The notes below the pieces were generated by a model that saw only the letters and a program-made list of their open reading frames with translations, did not search any database and was not told the origin of the DNA. A DNA stretch of 64,000 bases, taken from positions 10,354,522 to 10,418,521 of the forward strand of contig CM034608.1 of NCBI GenBank assembly GCA_020091685.1, given 5' to 3'. Each line of letters begins with the position of its first letter. The stretch's first letter is position 1. The translations under genes and the position numbers were made by a program. The DNA is from Lutjanus erythropterus (taxonomy: Eukaryota; Chordata; Actinopteri; Lutjaniformes; Lutjanidae). Below, piece after piece: positions 47,091 to 58,653 of this stretch.

Positions 47091-48159
47091 AAGACATCAT
47101 GCAGAGATGCATTGAAGCTGATTTAGTAATAAAAGAGTATTTTTGCACAAAAACTGTTAATTCGGGGTAGTGACTGCTTTTTATGGAATGTTTAATATTG
47201 AAAGAAGTATTTCCTCACATTTGCAAATCAAGAAACGTGATGAAGACCAGATTAGTTTTACCCATTTTGATGCTTTAGAAGAAACACTCATACCCATGAT
47301 GTCCTGATAAAAACACACCACTAACAAGCACTCAAGATGCCCAGTGAAAAACACAGCCAGTCTGGAAGCAGTGCCCAATCAATAGCAGGCCCCTTTCCTT
47401 TATTATTTTCCTCCTTGGTCTCATCCACCTATGCCGATCCTGTTAGCACCACATAATCTGTCTCCGGATGGCACCCTTCCTAGATCCAGCCTACCAAGCT
47501 TATAGATTACTGCCTTTTATTGGAGAGAACAACAGAACAAGGACAGGCTTTATTCGCTATTGGAGAACTGTAAGGACCATGCCTTGCTGCTATAGATGAG
47601 ACACTCAACAGGCCTAGGCCAGCACACCGTGGCTGTGCATCTCATGTTAAGTATGCTACTGTTTAGGAGCTGCTTGAATGAAGGGTGCAGAAAGAGAAGG
47701 ATAAGCGGGTGCATATGGGTGAATTCACCCACTCTATAACCACATTATAAAAAAAACCCCAAAAAAACCAAAAACACATTACTACACATTGCTTGTGGTG
47801 GTTTAGAGATGTAAGTATCATTTTACAATACTGTATTCCAACTTGTGAGCAGTTCAGGACCAAGTGAAGAGCTAATCATAACCTGATACCTAATAAATCG
47901 CTACAGGAGTACTTCCTAAATTACTCTGAATTGAGGAATATATAGTAAATAATGGTGAATTTTGAGAAAACTCCATATTCATGAATCCCTGTGTAATGAT
48001 TAGTTCATAGATATGATGTAAATTGACTGCAAAAACTGCAATGCATCATTCAAAGAAGTTACAGGTAACCCAACAGATGCAGGTTGCAGACCACAGCTCT
48101 TCTTTCTGGCTTGCTATTGGACAGCTAACCTCAAGCCAATAAGGCATGTCAATTTTCAA
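47091..48159. other. Unassigned DNA
   Basis: No gene or repeat terminus recognised. Poly-A/CCCC tract at 47741-47780. Confidence 0.45.
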
Positions 48160-48876
48160 GGTAACACTTTATTTGAAGGGGCGTGCATAAGACGATAATT
48201 ACACAGTCATAACTATGTCATGACACCTGTCATGAAGATGAGAGTGTCTTTCTGAATATTTAGGCCTAATGTCATGACTTTGTTTTTTTGTCAAATTGAC
48301 ATTAATCAAGCTGATAATGTCTTTGCTATGACAACCTGATATAAATCAAGCCAGTAATGGCTTCATTATGACAATTTAAGCCAATAGTCTGTAAGTCAAT
48401 AAAGAAACTGTTTAGTTTTCAGTTTTAGCATTGCATGTCATATGTGGTTGGTTTTGACCATGGCTGTCATGGAACATGTGCGTCATGAATATTTTCCTTG
48501 ACTTCAAGTAAACTGGTACATTTTGAACTCATCATAAAGATTTCATTAAGCTTTATTACACTGTCATATGCTTTTATAATACTGTAATTAATACTTTCCT
48601 GGACTTCAAGTAAAACAGTACTATTTTGATTTGTGATCAAGATGTCATTAAATTAAATTCCCTACCGAAATAACTAATGGACTTTTTTTTAGAGTAGGCT
48701 AACCACCATCTGCTGTTCTCTGTAGCTGGCGTTAACTTGTTTGATCAGTTAGCTGTGGAGCTAGTCGCCTAATTATCTGACACAATACAGGGGTATCAGG
48801 GGCAAAACCCAGCAAGAAAACTACCAAGGCACGAACATGACAGTGTCATGCACATCCCTTCAAATAAAGTGTTACC
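48160..48876. mobile_element. 717-bp TIR element with perfect 21-bp ends
   Basis: The left end GGTAACACTTTATTTGAAGG (48160 on) and the right end (48856-48876) are exact reverse complements over 21 bp. The interior has ATGACACCTGTCATGA, TAATGTCTTTGCTATGACAA and CATCTGCTGTTCTCTGTAGC words shared with 56170-57225 and, in part, 32570-33150. No long open frame, hence non-autonomous. Confidence 0.85.
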
Positions 48877-48902
48877 AAGTGTTTCTTTGGCTGACTTGTT
48901 CC

Positions 48903-49072
48903 TTTTCAAAAAATATATATTTTGGGTGTTTTTATGCCTTTCATTGATAGGACAGCTAAAGTGAGGACAGACGGTTGGGGGATGAAGGGCCACAAGCACG
49001 AGTTGAACTCACAGACTCATTGCCTTAGTACCTCAGGCTAATGCTCTACCACCTGAGCTACCAGGCCACCAC
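48903..49072 (-). mobile_element. tRNA-derived SINE with target-site duplication
   Basis: On the minus strand the head reads GGTGGCCTGGTAGCTCAGGT. It has a perfect Pol III A box (TAGCTCAGGTGG, 49049-49060) and B box (GTTCAACTC, 49000-49008). The tail includes CCTATCAATGAAAGGCATAA and a CCCAAAATATATA end, like the common teleost SINE tail. Flanks TGACTTGTTCC (48892-48902) and TGATTTGTTCC (49073-49083) match at 10 of 11 bases. The tRNA-like head is not a working tRNA gene: no acceptor stem pairs. Confidence 0.9.
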
Positions 49073-49083
49073 TGATTTGTTCC

Positions 49084-49959
49084 ACAGTTAACAACTTTGC
49101 GCCCCATATTGTATCACACCATTACAGATAGAGACATATTTCAAACATCTGCTGCCATTTCAATACAATGAATTAAGTCTGAGGTAGTCACTTCATTGGA
49201 AAGTGACATTTGAGATATTCAGCAGCAACTTGCTAAGCTATGTCCTTGTCACTGCGGATAATCCAAACCTATCTGTGAAATTTTCAACTGGAGAATGTGT
49301 TCAATTGTCAATGCTTTAAAAAATACTATTCACCGATTCTGTATTAGAACAGTAATTCAGGGACAAATCCTCCGCACATAAAACTTTCATTATAGTTAGA
49401 TACTGCTACAGGAAATAATGTGTTTGTCTGATTTGGCCTTTTCTGAGACTTTTAAAACTCTGTCCTTTAGTAGGTGTAAGAGAACTGTTGAATAAAATCA
49501 CTGATATATCTCAAAGAATTTTTTCCCCTTCTGAATGTAACACATAACAATAAACTGAGTCACACTTGTGTGACTTCTGCTGTGCTGCTTTTTGTTCAAG
49601 TGCATTTTGTCAAAGAACTCTACATTGTTTCTTAAGCACTGCAAAAAGTAATACACCAACATATTAACAATCAAACAAATATTAAGCACAATCGACTTCC
49701 AAGCAACAAATAATGTTTTAAGCATATTTTGTGGAATGTGCTTGTCTCTATTATTGATTTTCATTTGGTTAATTCATTTTTTAAGAGGTTCATTTTACAC
49801 TGTGATGATCACACGATAAAAATCATTTTATTAGTCATTCGTACTGACTCATTCTTAGTAACAGCAAAGTTTTAACTCCAACTGAACTGCTTGTTCACTT
49901 CTGAGAGCCAAACTTTATACCATCTGGTCTAAGTTGTAAATCACAAGCACTGTCCTGAC
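49084..49959. other. AT-rich DNA, nothing identified
   Basis: Open frame of 88 codons on the minus strand, featureless. Confidence 0.5.
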
Positions 49960-50700
49960 CAGCTTGTTTTGGAATCCTCTTTCGATGCCCGGTTTACTCC
50001 TTTTCATCGGCGCATTTGCCATTTCTTGGCGTGTTTTGGGGGTAAAATTGATGAAGCATGATTTGCTGGCGTGTCAGATGGATGGTGCAGGAAATGGATC
50101 ACTTGCTTTGATTAAAGCACCCCGCTTGGCTGGCTTTGCACATCATAATCTAAGAATGGATTACACTGCAGTAATGTGGGTCACAATATTTAGCAACAGT
50201 CACTGCAGTGCATGGGAAACAACACTCCTGGAGAAGATTACAATGAGATGTAGCTCTACACGGTGTGATTAAATTGTGGGCTGTGTACAGAAACTCACCG
50301 TTGCCCATTAAAAGGTGATTTTCCTACTCCAACCATCCATATCGCTCCTTCGCTCCTTCTTCTGAATGTAAAGGTGAGTGTGATGGCGCCTGTGCAGAGT
50401 GAATATGTGTGCCCACGTGCCTGTGCATGTGATTGAGTGTGCTGAGTTATTGACCTCTAGCTAGGGAGGAGCATTAATGTCCAGTGTGCCGTGAAACTGG
50501 CCTACACCCCGTGTCCAAGGTGACTGGCACTGCCCAGTCCCATGGCACGCCTGTGCCTCTGATGGATTGAATGGGCCTTGGAGCTGGGGAAGTTCTGTGG
50601 GCCAGTACCTCTGTAACACTGAGTTTGGACCTCCTCTGTGACCATCCCTCCAACAGTCTACAATAATGATGAAATTATCACTTTCTTGCCAGGATATGGT
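49960..50700. promoter_or_regulatory. Weak candidate non-coding conserved block
   Basis: Complex, balanced sequence free of repeats (TTTCATCGGCGCATTTGCCA, TGACCTCTAGCTAGGGAGGA, GGAGCATTAATGTCCAGTGT). Its 102-codon open frame (49964-50272) has no domain. Could be an old enhancer; untested. Confidence 0.25.
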
Positions 50701-50924
50701 GCAAACATAATGTTATAGACGGTGAACACCAATTATGGAACTTTATTCTCCTTTTTGTGTGCTGTGGATTATATTGAGTTTAAAAATTTTGAAGCTTGAA
50801 CAATGTCAGTTGCTTTGTTTCTTTGTCCTGGGTGAAACGTGTCTCTTTGACAAAAACAACTGGTCCCAGCCTGCCCCAACCGTAAAATTTATCTAGAACC
50901 GCCACTGGTCTTTCTACATCATGT
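50701..50924. other. Unassigned DNA
   Basis: Ends in TCTAGAACCGCCACTGGTC, which is partly repeated beyond the T-rich array at 51650-51668. Confidence 0.4.
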
Positions 50925-51575
50925 GATTTTCATCTTGTTATTCTGTTTTTGTCTTGTTATGTTTTTATGTAGTTTTTGTCTTATTACATTTTTGATGTCA
51001 TTATTCTCTAATTAAGGCTTTTACGTAGTTTCAATCTTGTTACACTGTTTTTACTTGTTAAGACCTTTCTGTTCTTTTTGTCTTGGTATGTATTTTGGTA
51101 TTTTGGTATGTGTTTTATGCGTCTTTTTGGGTCGTTTTATGCCTTTTTAGGTCTTTTACGTAATTTTCATCTTGTTACAAATTTTATGTAGTTTTTGTCT
51201 TATTGTGCCATTTTCATCTTGTTACTTCTTTTTATTTTGCTTACTTCATTTTTGACACAAGTCATTTGAATCTTGTTACGTTATTTTTGTCTCGTTACAC
51301 CTTTTACGTTGCTTTCGTCTTGCTGCATACCTTTTGTCTTATGTCTTACATCATTTTTGTCTTGTTATGTCTTTTATGTTGGGTTCATATTGTTGTGTTG
51401 TTTTTGTTACACCGTTTTTGTTGTTTTCCTCATGTTACATCCTTTTTGTCATTTTTTTCTGGTTATGTATTTTATGTTATTTTTGTCTTATGTGTTTTTG
51501 TCGCTTTTGTCTTGTTGCATCCTTTTTGTTTTATTAAATCTTTCACATCATTTTTGTCTTGCTTTTTTCTTTAAC
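50925..51575. repeat. T-rich degenerate tandem repeat, unit about 27-29 bp
   Basis: Dozens of TTTTTGTCTTGTTA-type words recur, spaced by ATGTTTTTATG or ACACCTTTTACG words, for 650 bp. Units are strongly diverged. Purines are scarce on the plus strand and A is rare outside TTA. The array holds open three overlapping frames (123, 138 and 67 codons) coding Phe/Leu/Cys-rich, membrane-like peptides. They are by-products of the repeat, not genes. Confidence 0.8.
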
Positions 51576-52614
51576 TTCACTTTCTTTATCTCTTTTATCT
51601 CAAATGTGCCCTCTGGCAAAACTACCTGCCCCCCCCAGGAAAAAAACTGGTCTAGAATCACAATGGCCTTGTCGAAGCACCTCTTGTAGTTTCTTTTTTT
51701 CTGTGTGAATTCGAGGGAAAAAAACAACAACTTTAATTGTCTACAGAGTACAGGTTTTGTTTCGGCTATCTTCCCCCATCACTTGTAAAGCCGTTGTTCT
51801 CTTGGTAACTCCTCAGGAACATTTATCAAGACTGGGACTCTCCCTCCATGCCTCATGCTAATGAATCCCTGTACACTTTCTTCTCTCTAATGATCCTCAG
51901 GAAATGCTCCCCTCTTGTCTCTCTCTTATCACCATCTCCCATGCTCCTTTCATTTATCTAATGCACTCTTTCATTTAAGTAACGTATAAATGAAATGTGC
52001 CCGCAACATTTTCTTCCCATCATGTTCTTCTTATCTCTACTCCTCTTTTTTTTCTCTCGGTACACTTCCACTACTTGTGATTGAATGGATGAGCCGAACA
52101 CCCGGAGGATGGTGCTAAGCTCCTACACAAGACTGCATTGTACATGCCAGTTCCATTTATGAGATGAGTTATAGATTTCCTCTCACCACATGCGGAGGCA
52201 GGAATGTGAGAAAACTGCTAACAAACCTAACTTGGAGATTTGATTACAGGCTGCCACTCGCAGCTTTGCCAAGAAATATCTAATGAAAGCGTTGGTTGTC
52301 AACTGTGACACATTGGTGGCAGACGAATTCCAGCACTGACTGACTGTGGACAGAGAGAGAGGGGACATGTTCATTTGATGGTTACAAAGCTGATGTACCT
52401 TCAATTTGTGCATGTTTTGTGCTCATCATCAGTGCTTATGCGAGGTAATCAACCTGCTACAAGGCAGAACACCAATTCGTAATTAAAAGATTTGAATATC
52501 GAGTCAATTTAATGCCAATACAATTTGCATGTGCAGATGAAACATTTACTGTATTCTCTTAAAAGCCTTTCTGGACATCAAGAGCAGATGAAACCAGCTG
52601 ACGTGAGGATACTG
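51576..52614. other. Unassigned DNA
   Basis: A second copy of the TCTAGAATCACAATGGCC-type flank at 51650. 51890-52060 is C/T-rich. 52180-52420 is more complex, with no gene. Confidence 0.4.
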
Positions 52615-53000
52615 TGTCAGTGTCATACTTTTATCATCTAGGCATGAAAAGTACATATGTATGAAGTTGCAGTACTAGCAGGGTGTGGTACTGATGGTCT
52701 GCGTAGGTTGGTAAACATAGGACTTTCACACAAGGGACCAGGTTTAATTTCCTATGTGAATTAAATAGTCAGCATTAATTGTTTCAAGGAAGAAGTTGTT
52801 TTAACCCAAACTTATTAAACCCTAAACCTTACCAAGACGTTTTTGTGCCGAAACCTAACCAAATGGCAGCTGTTTCTCAGCAAGATATATTTTGAAAGTC
52901 TAAGTGGATGCTGCAAATTTATTATCGCTAACTTGACCGAGAGCACATGTACTTTTCACAAAATTTGGCATCATACCAGGTTGCCAGTCATCCCCTTGGC
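52615..53000 (-). mobile_element. Dispersed repeat (CTACTTGGTTAGGT family), minus copy
   Basis: Reversed, it contains ACTTTTATCATCTAGGCATG-type end, GACCATCAGTACCACACCC, AACCTGGTCCCTTGTGTGAA and CATTTGGTTAGGTTTCGGCA, in the order I know from a large teleost repeat. Shares the TTGGTTAGGT/GGGTTAAA core with 11807-12035 and 27560-27785. Confidence 0.6.
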
Positions 53001-53026
53001 AACAGAGATCTTTATTAATAAATGAC

Positions 53027-54170
53027 CAGTGCTGGGCAAGTTACGGAGAATTAGTAATTAGTTACAGTTACTAGCTACCTCTTTTAAAGAGTAATTTAAT
53101 TACTTTACCAGTTACTGCATTATAAACAAAATTATTTACAAGAGAAAGTAACTTTTGTGTTATTTTAGTGTAGTTATCTTATTTTAGTGACAACTGTACC
53201 CAGTAACACTGATAAGAGTTATTAGTACTCCTGATCACCAGAGGGCAGCAACAAGTATTTACTTTTGAGCTCTTTTACTGCCTGTGGGTTACACAGTAGG
53301 ATCTAGTAGTAGAAGATACACAGGATGTTTGATATGTTAACCATTATGTTACAGTATTAACACAATTATTTGATGAACATTTATATCATACTATGATGGA
53401 AAGCAAGCTCACATTTCTTTCATTGTCTCGTGCCACTGTCAGGTCAGCTGGCATTAGATAACAGATTGGGTAATATGCTGTGTTTGTCTGTTACGCAGCT
53501 GTCCACTATTTTCACGTATAAGACAAAAGTGACAAGAAACAAGACAATTTAAATTTCAATAATTGTAATTTCAATATTAATTTGAGAATAGCAATGAGCT
53601 CTGTACTTGCCGCGCAGACCCTCCACACCAAACACAGGCTACACTAATATTAAATTACACTTAACACTCATGCAGCATCTCTGTCAAGGGTCAATGTGAT
53701 CTTTTCTTCTTATTTTGCATTACATTTTATTTAATGTTTATTTTTATAGGGACAAGTATGTACCATAAATCAATGCCACAAACCATAGCATTTACAACCT
53801 AAGCTAATTTGCAATGCTCGTCCCCAGCTGGGCTTTTAAGATACAGAAGACTCAGCAACACAAGAGACAGTGCAAAATAAAAACAAGAAAGCACAGACAA
53901 TACAGAACAATACAAGACACAAACTACAATACATGATAGAGCATAACAGAATTCATGACTACATAACTGATACCTCTTTAAAAACTGTTTCAGTTTAAAG
54001 CGATCTCAATCAGGATCCAGTTTCAGTTCTGTAGTTAAAGAAATCCACGTGTTAATTTCACTGTCAGATAAAACTTTATGTCCAAAATCCAGCTTTCATA
54101 GATTACTACCCAACATTAACTACCATGACTAGCTACAACAGTAACATGTTACTTAACATGTGCAACACTG
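53027..54170. mobile_element. hAT-like TIR element (CAGTGCTGGGCAAGTTAC), longer copy
   Basis: The left end is CAGTGCTGGGCAAGTTAC; the right end reversed is CAGTGTTGCACATGTTAAGT then AACATGTTACTG. AGTTACAGTTACTAGCTACC follows inside. Family as at 4895-5222. The flanking 8-mers do not match. The middle (53740-54000) carries an unrelated repeat. Confidence 0.7.
53740..54070. repeat. Repeat nested in the hAT-like element
   Basis: AATTTGCAATGCTCGTCCCC and AGCTGGGCTTTTAAGATACA, then an ACAATACA-rich stretch and TTAATTTCACTGTCAGATAA, are familiar as a fish repeat. Absent from the shorter family copy at 4895. Confidence 0.4.
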
Positions 54171-54270
54171 ATTATAATCAAATAAAAGTGTACTCTACTC
54201 TGAAATTATAATAAGAACGTTTACTTTTGGAATTTACATAGTATATATTTTTACTCATGTGTTATGTAGA

Positions 54271-54495
54271 GTGGTGCTCTGGCTTCCTCCCACAGTCTAA
54301 TGACATGCAGGTTAATTTGCAACTCTAAATTGTTCATAGGTGTAAATGAAAGCATCAATGGTTGTTTGTCTTCGTGTGTCAGCCTTGTGATGAACTGGTG
54401 ACCTGTCCAGGGTGGTACCCCACCTCTCACTCAATGTCAGCTGGGATCCCTCGGGACCCTGCAAAGGCTGAGATATAGATAATGGATGGATGGAT
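54271..54495 (+). mobile_element. LINE-type 3' end with (ATGG)n tail
   Basis: GTGGTGCTCTGGCTTCCTCC, AGTCTAATGACATGCAGGTT, GATGAACTGGTGACCTGTCC and AGGGTGGTACCCC lead to AATGGATGGATGGATTA. This is one of the commonest teleost repeats. A tetranucleotide tail is usual for RTE-type LINEs, but I cannot assign the family with certainty. No coding part. Confidence 0.75.
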
Positions 54496-56169
54496 TATTT
54501 CAATGCAGTGTTTTTACATTGTGGTATCTACACTTTTCATCAAGTTAAAGTAAAAAACAAATATCTCCTGTGCCTTGTGCAGATCAATGCAGCTTTGATC
54601 AACTGAATTCTACTAACTTTAATCTCGTAACTTGTCACTTGGGCACATGCGGCTATCCACACGTGTCTACACATGTTTATGTAAACCTCTCATCTTCTTC
54701 ATCTGTTCTTCACTGTATAGTTTCCCATCAGTACCGACTGATAAGCTGCTTTGACCCTGCGTGTCTACATGTCCCTGCAGTCGATGGAGATGATGATCGA
54801 TGTTTCAAGTGACATTTCTCAGCTAATAACCTCTTATCCTATTGATTCTCTGCCCAGATATCCTGCTCTGCTCTCTTTCAACAAATGGATTTTGTCCCCT
54901 GCTGTCCTTCTCCCCCACCCATCTTCTTTTCTCATGTTTCTGTATTTGATAGAATATCTAACACGGACATTCAGCACCTCTTCTTTCCTTTTTATACTCC
55001 ATATAGCTCACCCCCGAGGCTAAACTCCAGCACAAATTAAAACCAAATATCACCATTTTTAGAGAGTGGCCCACTTCAAAAGTCACCCTGTAGTTTGCCT
55101 ACAGGGTGACTGTCACTGCAGTTATACTGAAGTACATCTGAAAGGGCGGAAATGGGAAGGAATTGAAAAAGAGCCCTGCCAAAAATCTAGTCATGAGTTA
55201 CCAGAGTCTTTGAGGAGCTCCTCAAAGGAAATGATGTTTCTGCACGCCCATATCACAAAGGCAATCACTGCACACTCACTCACATCTTAATTAAAAACTG
55301 TGGGCATACAGTGACTCCCGGTTGTGCTGCCAACATTCACATTCTTACTGAAAAAAAATTCTTCATTGTGTGACTATTCATCTGAATCCTTCTTTTAATG
55401 TTTTGCATTCATATATTCAAACCGAAGTCAAAAGTTTAAAAATAAAAAGTTTAACCGGGGGACAAAGGTGACAGTGGTTCAAGGATTGGTGGAAACAGTT
55501 GTTTGCTAATAAAACACTTAACAGTAAGTGAGAGAAATTTATGAGCCAGATAATTACATTATGTTGTAGTCACACTAACTTCATTAGATGCATCTCAATG
55601 TGTTTTTACCCTCGAGGCAGATTCTACCCTAAAAGAGATGCAGTGTGAATCATTGCTGGATGTCAAAATGTTAACGCTCATGCAGCAAAAACAGCTTTAA
55701 AAACTGCTCTTAGTTATCTTATTTGTGTCTTCATGGTGGTTCCTCAAGTGTAATCTCTATTAAAATAATACACTTGAAACAAGCATCCATCCAGGTTGCA
55801 AATGACAATAAATGAAATGGAGAATGGTTTAATTTTCTGTCCACCTGTCTCTCTGCGAAATGTTGATTACAGCTATCCAGACAAAACAAGCCTGGAGCCT
55901 GGTAGACCATCATTTAGTCATTGCAATTATATCAATGATTAATTACTCTGTGCTCAGTATTATGCTGAATAAGAATGTCTATAACGCACCAATCCAAATG
56001 GCCTCTGCAGACACTTGCATTTAACTTGACAGTCCATAAACGGCCATAAAGTATAGAAGTATTAAAGCTCACCATGGACTTTGGACATTTACGTTCCTGC
56101 ATCTTTTTGCCAAAGGAGATGTAGTTGCTTATATCATTACTGAATATAATACCAGTGTGTAGATAGGAA
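54496..56169. other. Single-copy DNA, nothing identified
   Basis: Open frames to 108 codons, featureless. 54660-55010 is pyrimidine-rich on the plus strand. Confidence 0.5.
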
Positions 56170-57225
56170 GGTACCACTTTATTTGAAGCTGTGTCATTAC
56201 ACTGTGTCATTCGGCTGATGTCTCTGTTACGACAGCTTGACATTAAGCAAGAAAACATAACCTGTCGGTGTCTTTGTCATGACAATTATGAAACTTAAAT
56301 AAACAGTTTTTATGTTTTAACATTGCATTAAATATCATATGCAATTGATTTTGTCACTGGTCATCTTGAGACCAGAAGTGTGTCATGAATATTTGGTACA
56401 TTTTGGACTTACAAAATGGACTACAATAAATGATATGAGGCCAGTTTGACAACAGACTACAGTACCAAGATGATTTAACTTACAGTTATCTGATGGACAG
56501 ATAGCTGTTAGCTAGATTACTTGTTGCTAAAGTAGGCCAACTGCTGTCTGCTGCTCCATAGCCTCTGTAGCTGGCATTAGCTAGTTAGCTCAGTTAGCTG
56601 TGAAGCTAGCTGGCTTATTTTCTGACTCAGATCTGGGGTGCCAGGAGCCAAACCCAGCAAGGAAACCACCTCAGTACTGTTTTCTCTACCAAACTGGCCA
56701 CAGTGAAATATGTCAAAAGAAAGACAGATCTTCTAGTTTCAGACATACATACACAAAAAAAAACATTATGCTCAAGCTTCATTCATTCCTCTTTTTTGTA
56801 AAAGAACTTGAATGTTAGTTGGTTGCATCAAAAAAAAAATCCACTTTTCAGGCAAAAAACTGAGATGTTTTTGTGAAAGAGACATTTTACACAGAATATT
56901 GACTACACATTTTCATTTTGAGTTTTCTTCTCACTTAATAGTATGTGTGTGACATGCTCTCTGTCCTGGCTGCAGCACGGGTGCCAGAGACCGCCCTGGC
57001 TGGTCTTGTGTTAATGTCACTTCGTCATAAGAAAGACGTTATTGGCTTTATTAATATCAAGTTGTTGAAACAAAGACATCTCACACAACATGAACTTTGC
57101 ATTAAAAATGATATAACAGACTAACTGACAGTAAATGACTCCTTCGGATTCATGATAGGTGTCATGACATGGTTATGACAACGTAATAACAGTCTTTTGA
57201 ACACCCCTTCAAATAAAGTGTTGCT
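56170..57225. mobile_element. TIR element of the GGTAACACTTTATTTGAAGG family, longer copy
   Basis: Left GGTACCACTTTATTTGAAG, right reversed AGCAACACTTTATTTGAAGG. About 1.06 kb. The interior repeats TTAGCTAGTTAGCTCAGTTAG-type AGCTAG slippage (56470-56610) and CCAGGAGCCAAACCCAGCAA, homologous to 48780-48830 (ATCAGGGGCAAAACCCAGCA). No coding potential. Confidence 0.75.
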
Positions 57226-58589
57226 GACAGCGAAAATTCCAACATAAGCCATTGCAGTAGTCTTTAAATTCAAAGGATTGTATTATATTTAATTATAAAT
57301 GCATTGGACTAACAGTTTAAAAAAAAGCCTGCAGATTAGCCCATGTGGATAAATGTGTGTGTAGGGACTGTTTCATCACACTGTGCCTCATAAACCATGC
57401 ATACACATCATGTCCATCATATAATCCCTATTTACATCAAACACTCTTTTCAGTCATGTCCAACAAATCAGGATGACATTTTGACTTCTTATTCTTGCAA
57501 TTAATTTTGAGAATTTACAGTGGTTGCTTTACCAGCTCTCATCAAATTGGAGAAGCACAATGCTGAGTGTGCTGTTAACGCCACATTTACAGGAGACCAT
57601 AAAGGCTGAAAAAAAAAAAAAAAAAAAAGGCATTTTCACCCTAAGATAATATTGTGATGACTGCTGACAATACTTAGCTGGGCTTCATCATTGCAGTGAT
57701 TTTTCTGACTTGAAATGGTCTGCCTAGTAAATCAGCCATTAAGCTGTAGCTGCAGCAGTTTACTTATATAAGAATCCTATGCCAGGAGCAAGAAGTCTGT
57801 GACTCCACATAGCAATGTTATGCTACCATGTCTTAATCTTGCAGTAGATCTAACCAAATAGATCTCAGCAGTCGTAGTCAATAGAGTGGCAGTTTGATCA
57901 AATGTTTCAGAAATATGAAAATCAATATGAAAATCTGATGATTTAATCTCACAACTGTATTTTGTCTAATTTGTGTGAATGTTTCATTTCTGTTTGAGCT
58001 CGGTTAGTCAGTCAGAACAGAACTTCCTGTGCTAAAACATGAAAAGTTAAATTGCTTTCAGCTGTATCATGATGGTGCTCTTAACCTTAGATGTTCTGTA
58101 ATTGTTTGTTTGACCAAACAAATAGACAACATGAGTTGAATTTTCTATGTACAAAAGAGAACTGTTTCAGGAGCAAGTGACATTCATTGTCCTTTTTTCC
58201 CTGACCTTGAAGCTCTAGATTAAAACGCTCTCTTTTAATAGACACAAAACATACACTACAAGCTCTGATCATGCATTTGTGCATGCACACATGTACATGG
58301 ACATATACACATAGATGAAGGAACAGATACACAAAGATAAACATACATACATATTCATAAAACATATATTATTAATTATTATTATATTAACCACAAATGC
58401 TGGTGCTAAAATCTATGAAATCACTCATTTACATCATATGAACATGAATTTACATTATTAATATCTGCACAAATAGTATATATGTTGTATGTATGTATTA
58501 TGAAGAAACTACAGCTCTCATTTTATTGTACAACTCTGTGTTATGTAATCATAAATGACCTTGATAGCTTGATAAAGACTGTGTGCAAC

Positions 58590-58591
<2 letters not shown>
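57226..58591. other. AT-rich DNA with poly-A(20)
   Basis: Poly-A at 57609-57628. An ACATAC/ACACAT-rich stretch at 58280-58350 holds open a 92-codon frame on the minus strand. No gene. Confidence 0.5.

Positions 58592-58651
<60 letters not shown>
58592..58651. repeat. (CA)30 microsatellite
   Basis: Sixty uninterrupted bases of CA. It explains the His-Thr and Cys-Val runs in overlapping open frames on both strands. Confidence 0.98.

Positions 58652-58653
<2 letters not shown>

Noticed and set aside
48990-49072. tRNA gene on the minus strand
   Set aside because: A and B boxes are good, but the acceptor stem does not pair and a SINE tail plus target-site duplication follow; it is a SINE head.
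51203-51689. Overlapping frames encoding hydrophobic, membrane-like proteins
   Set aside because: They follow from the T-rich tandem repeat; all frames give Phe/Leu/Cys-rich peptides with no protein-like variation.
55069-55111. AGTCACCCTGTAG ... CTACAGGGTGACT as a transposon terminus or regulatory palindrome
   Set aside because: A real inverted repeat of about 13 bp around 55080-55111, but it stands alone with no matching element or flanking duplication.
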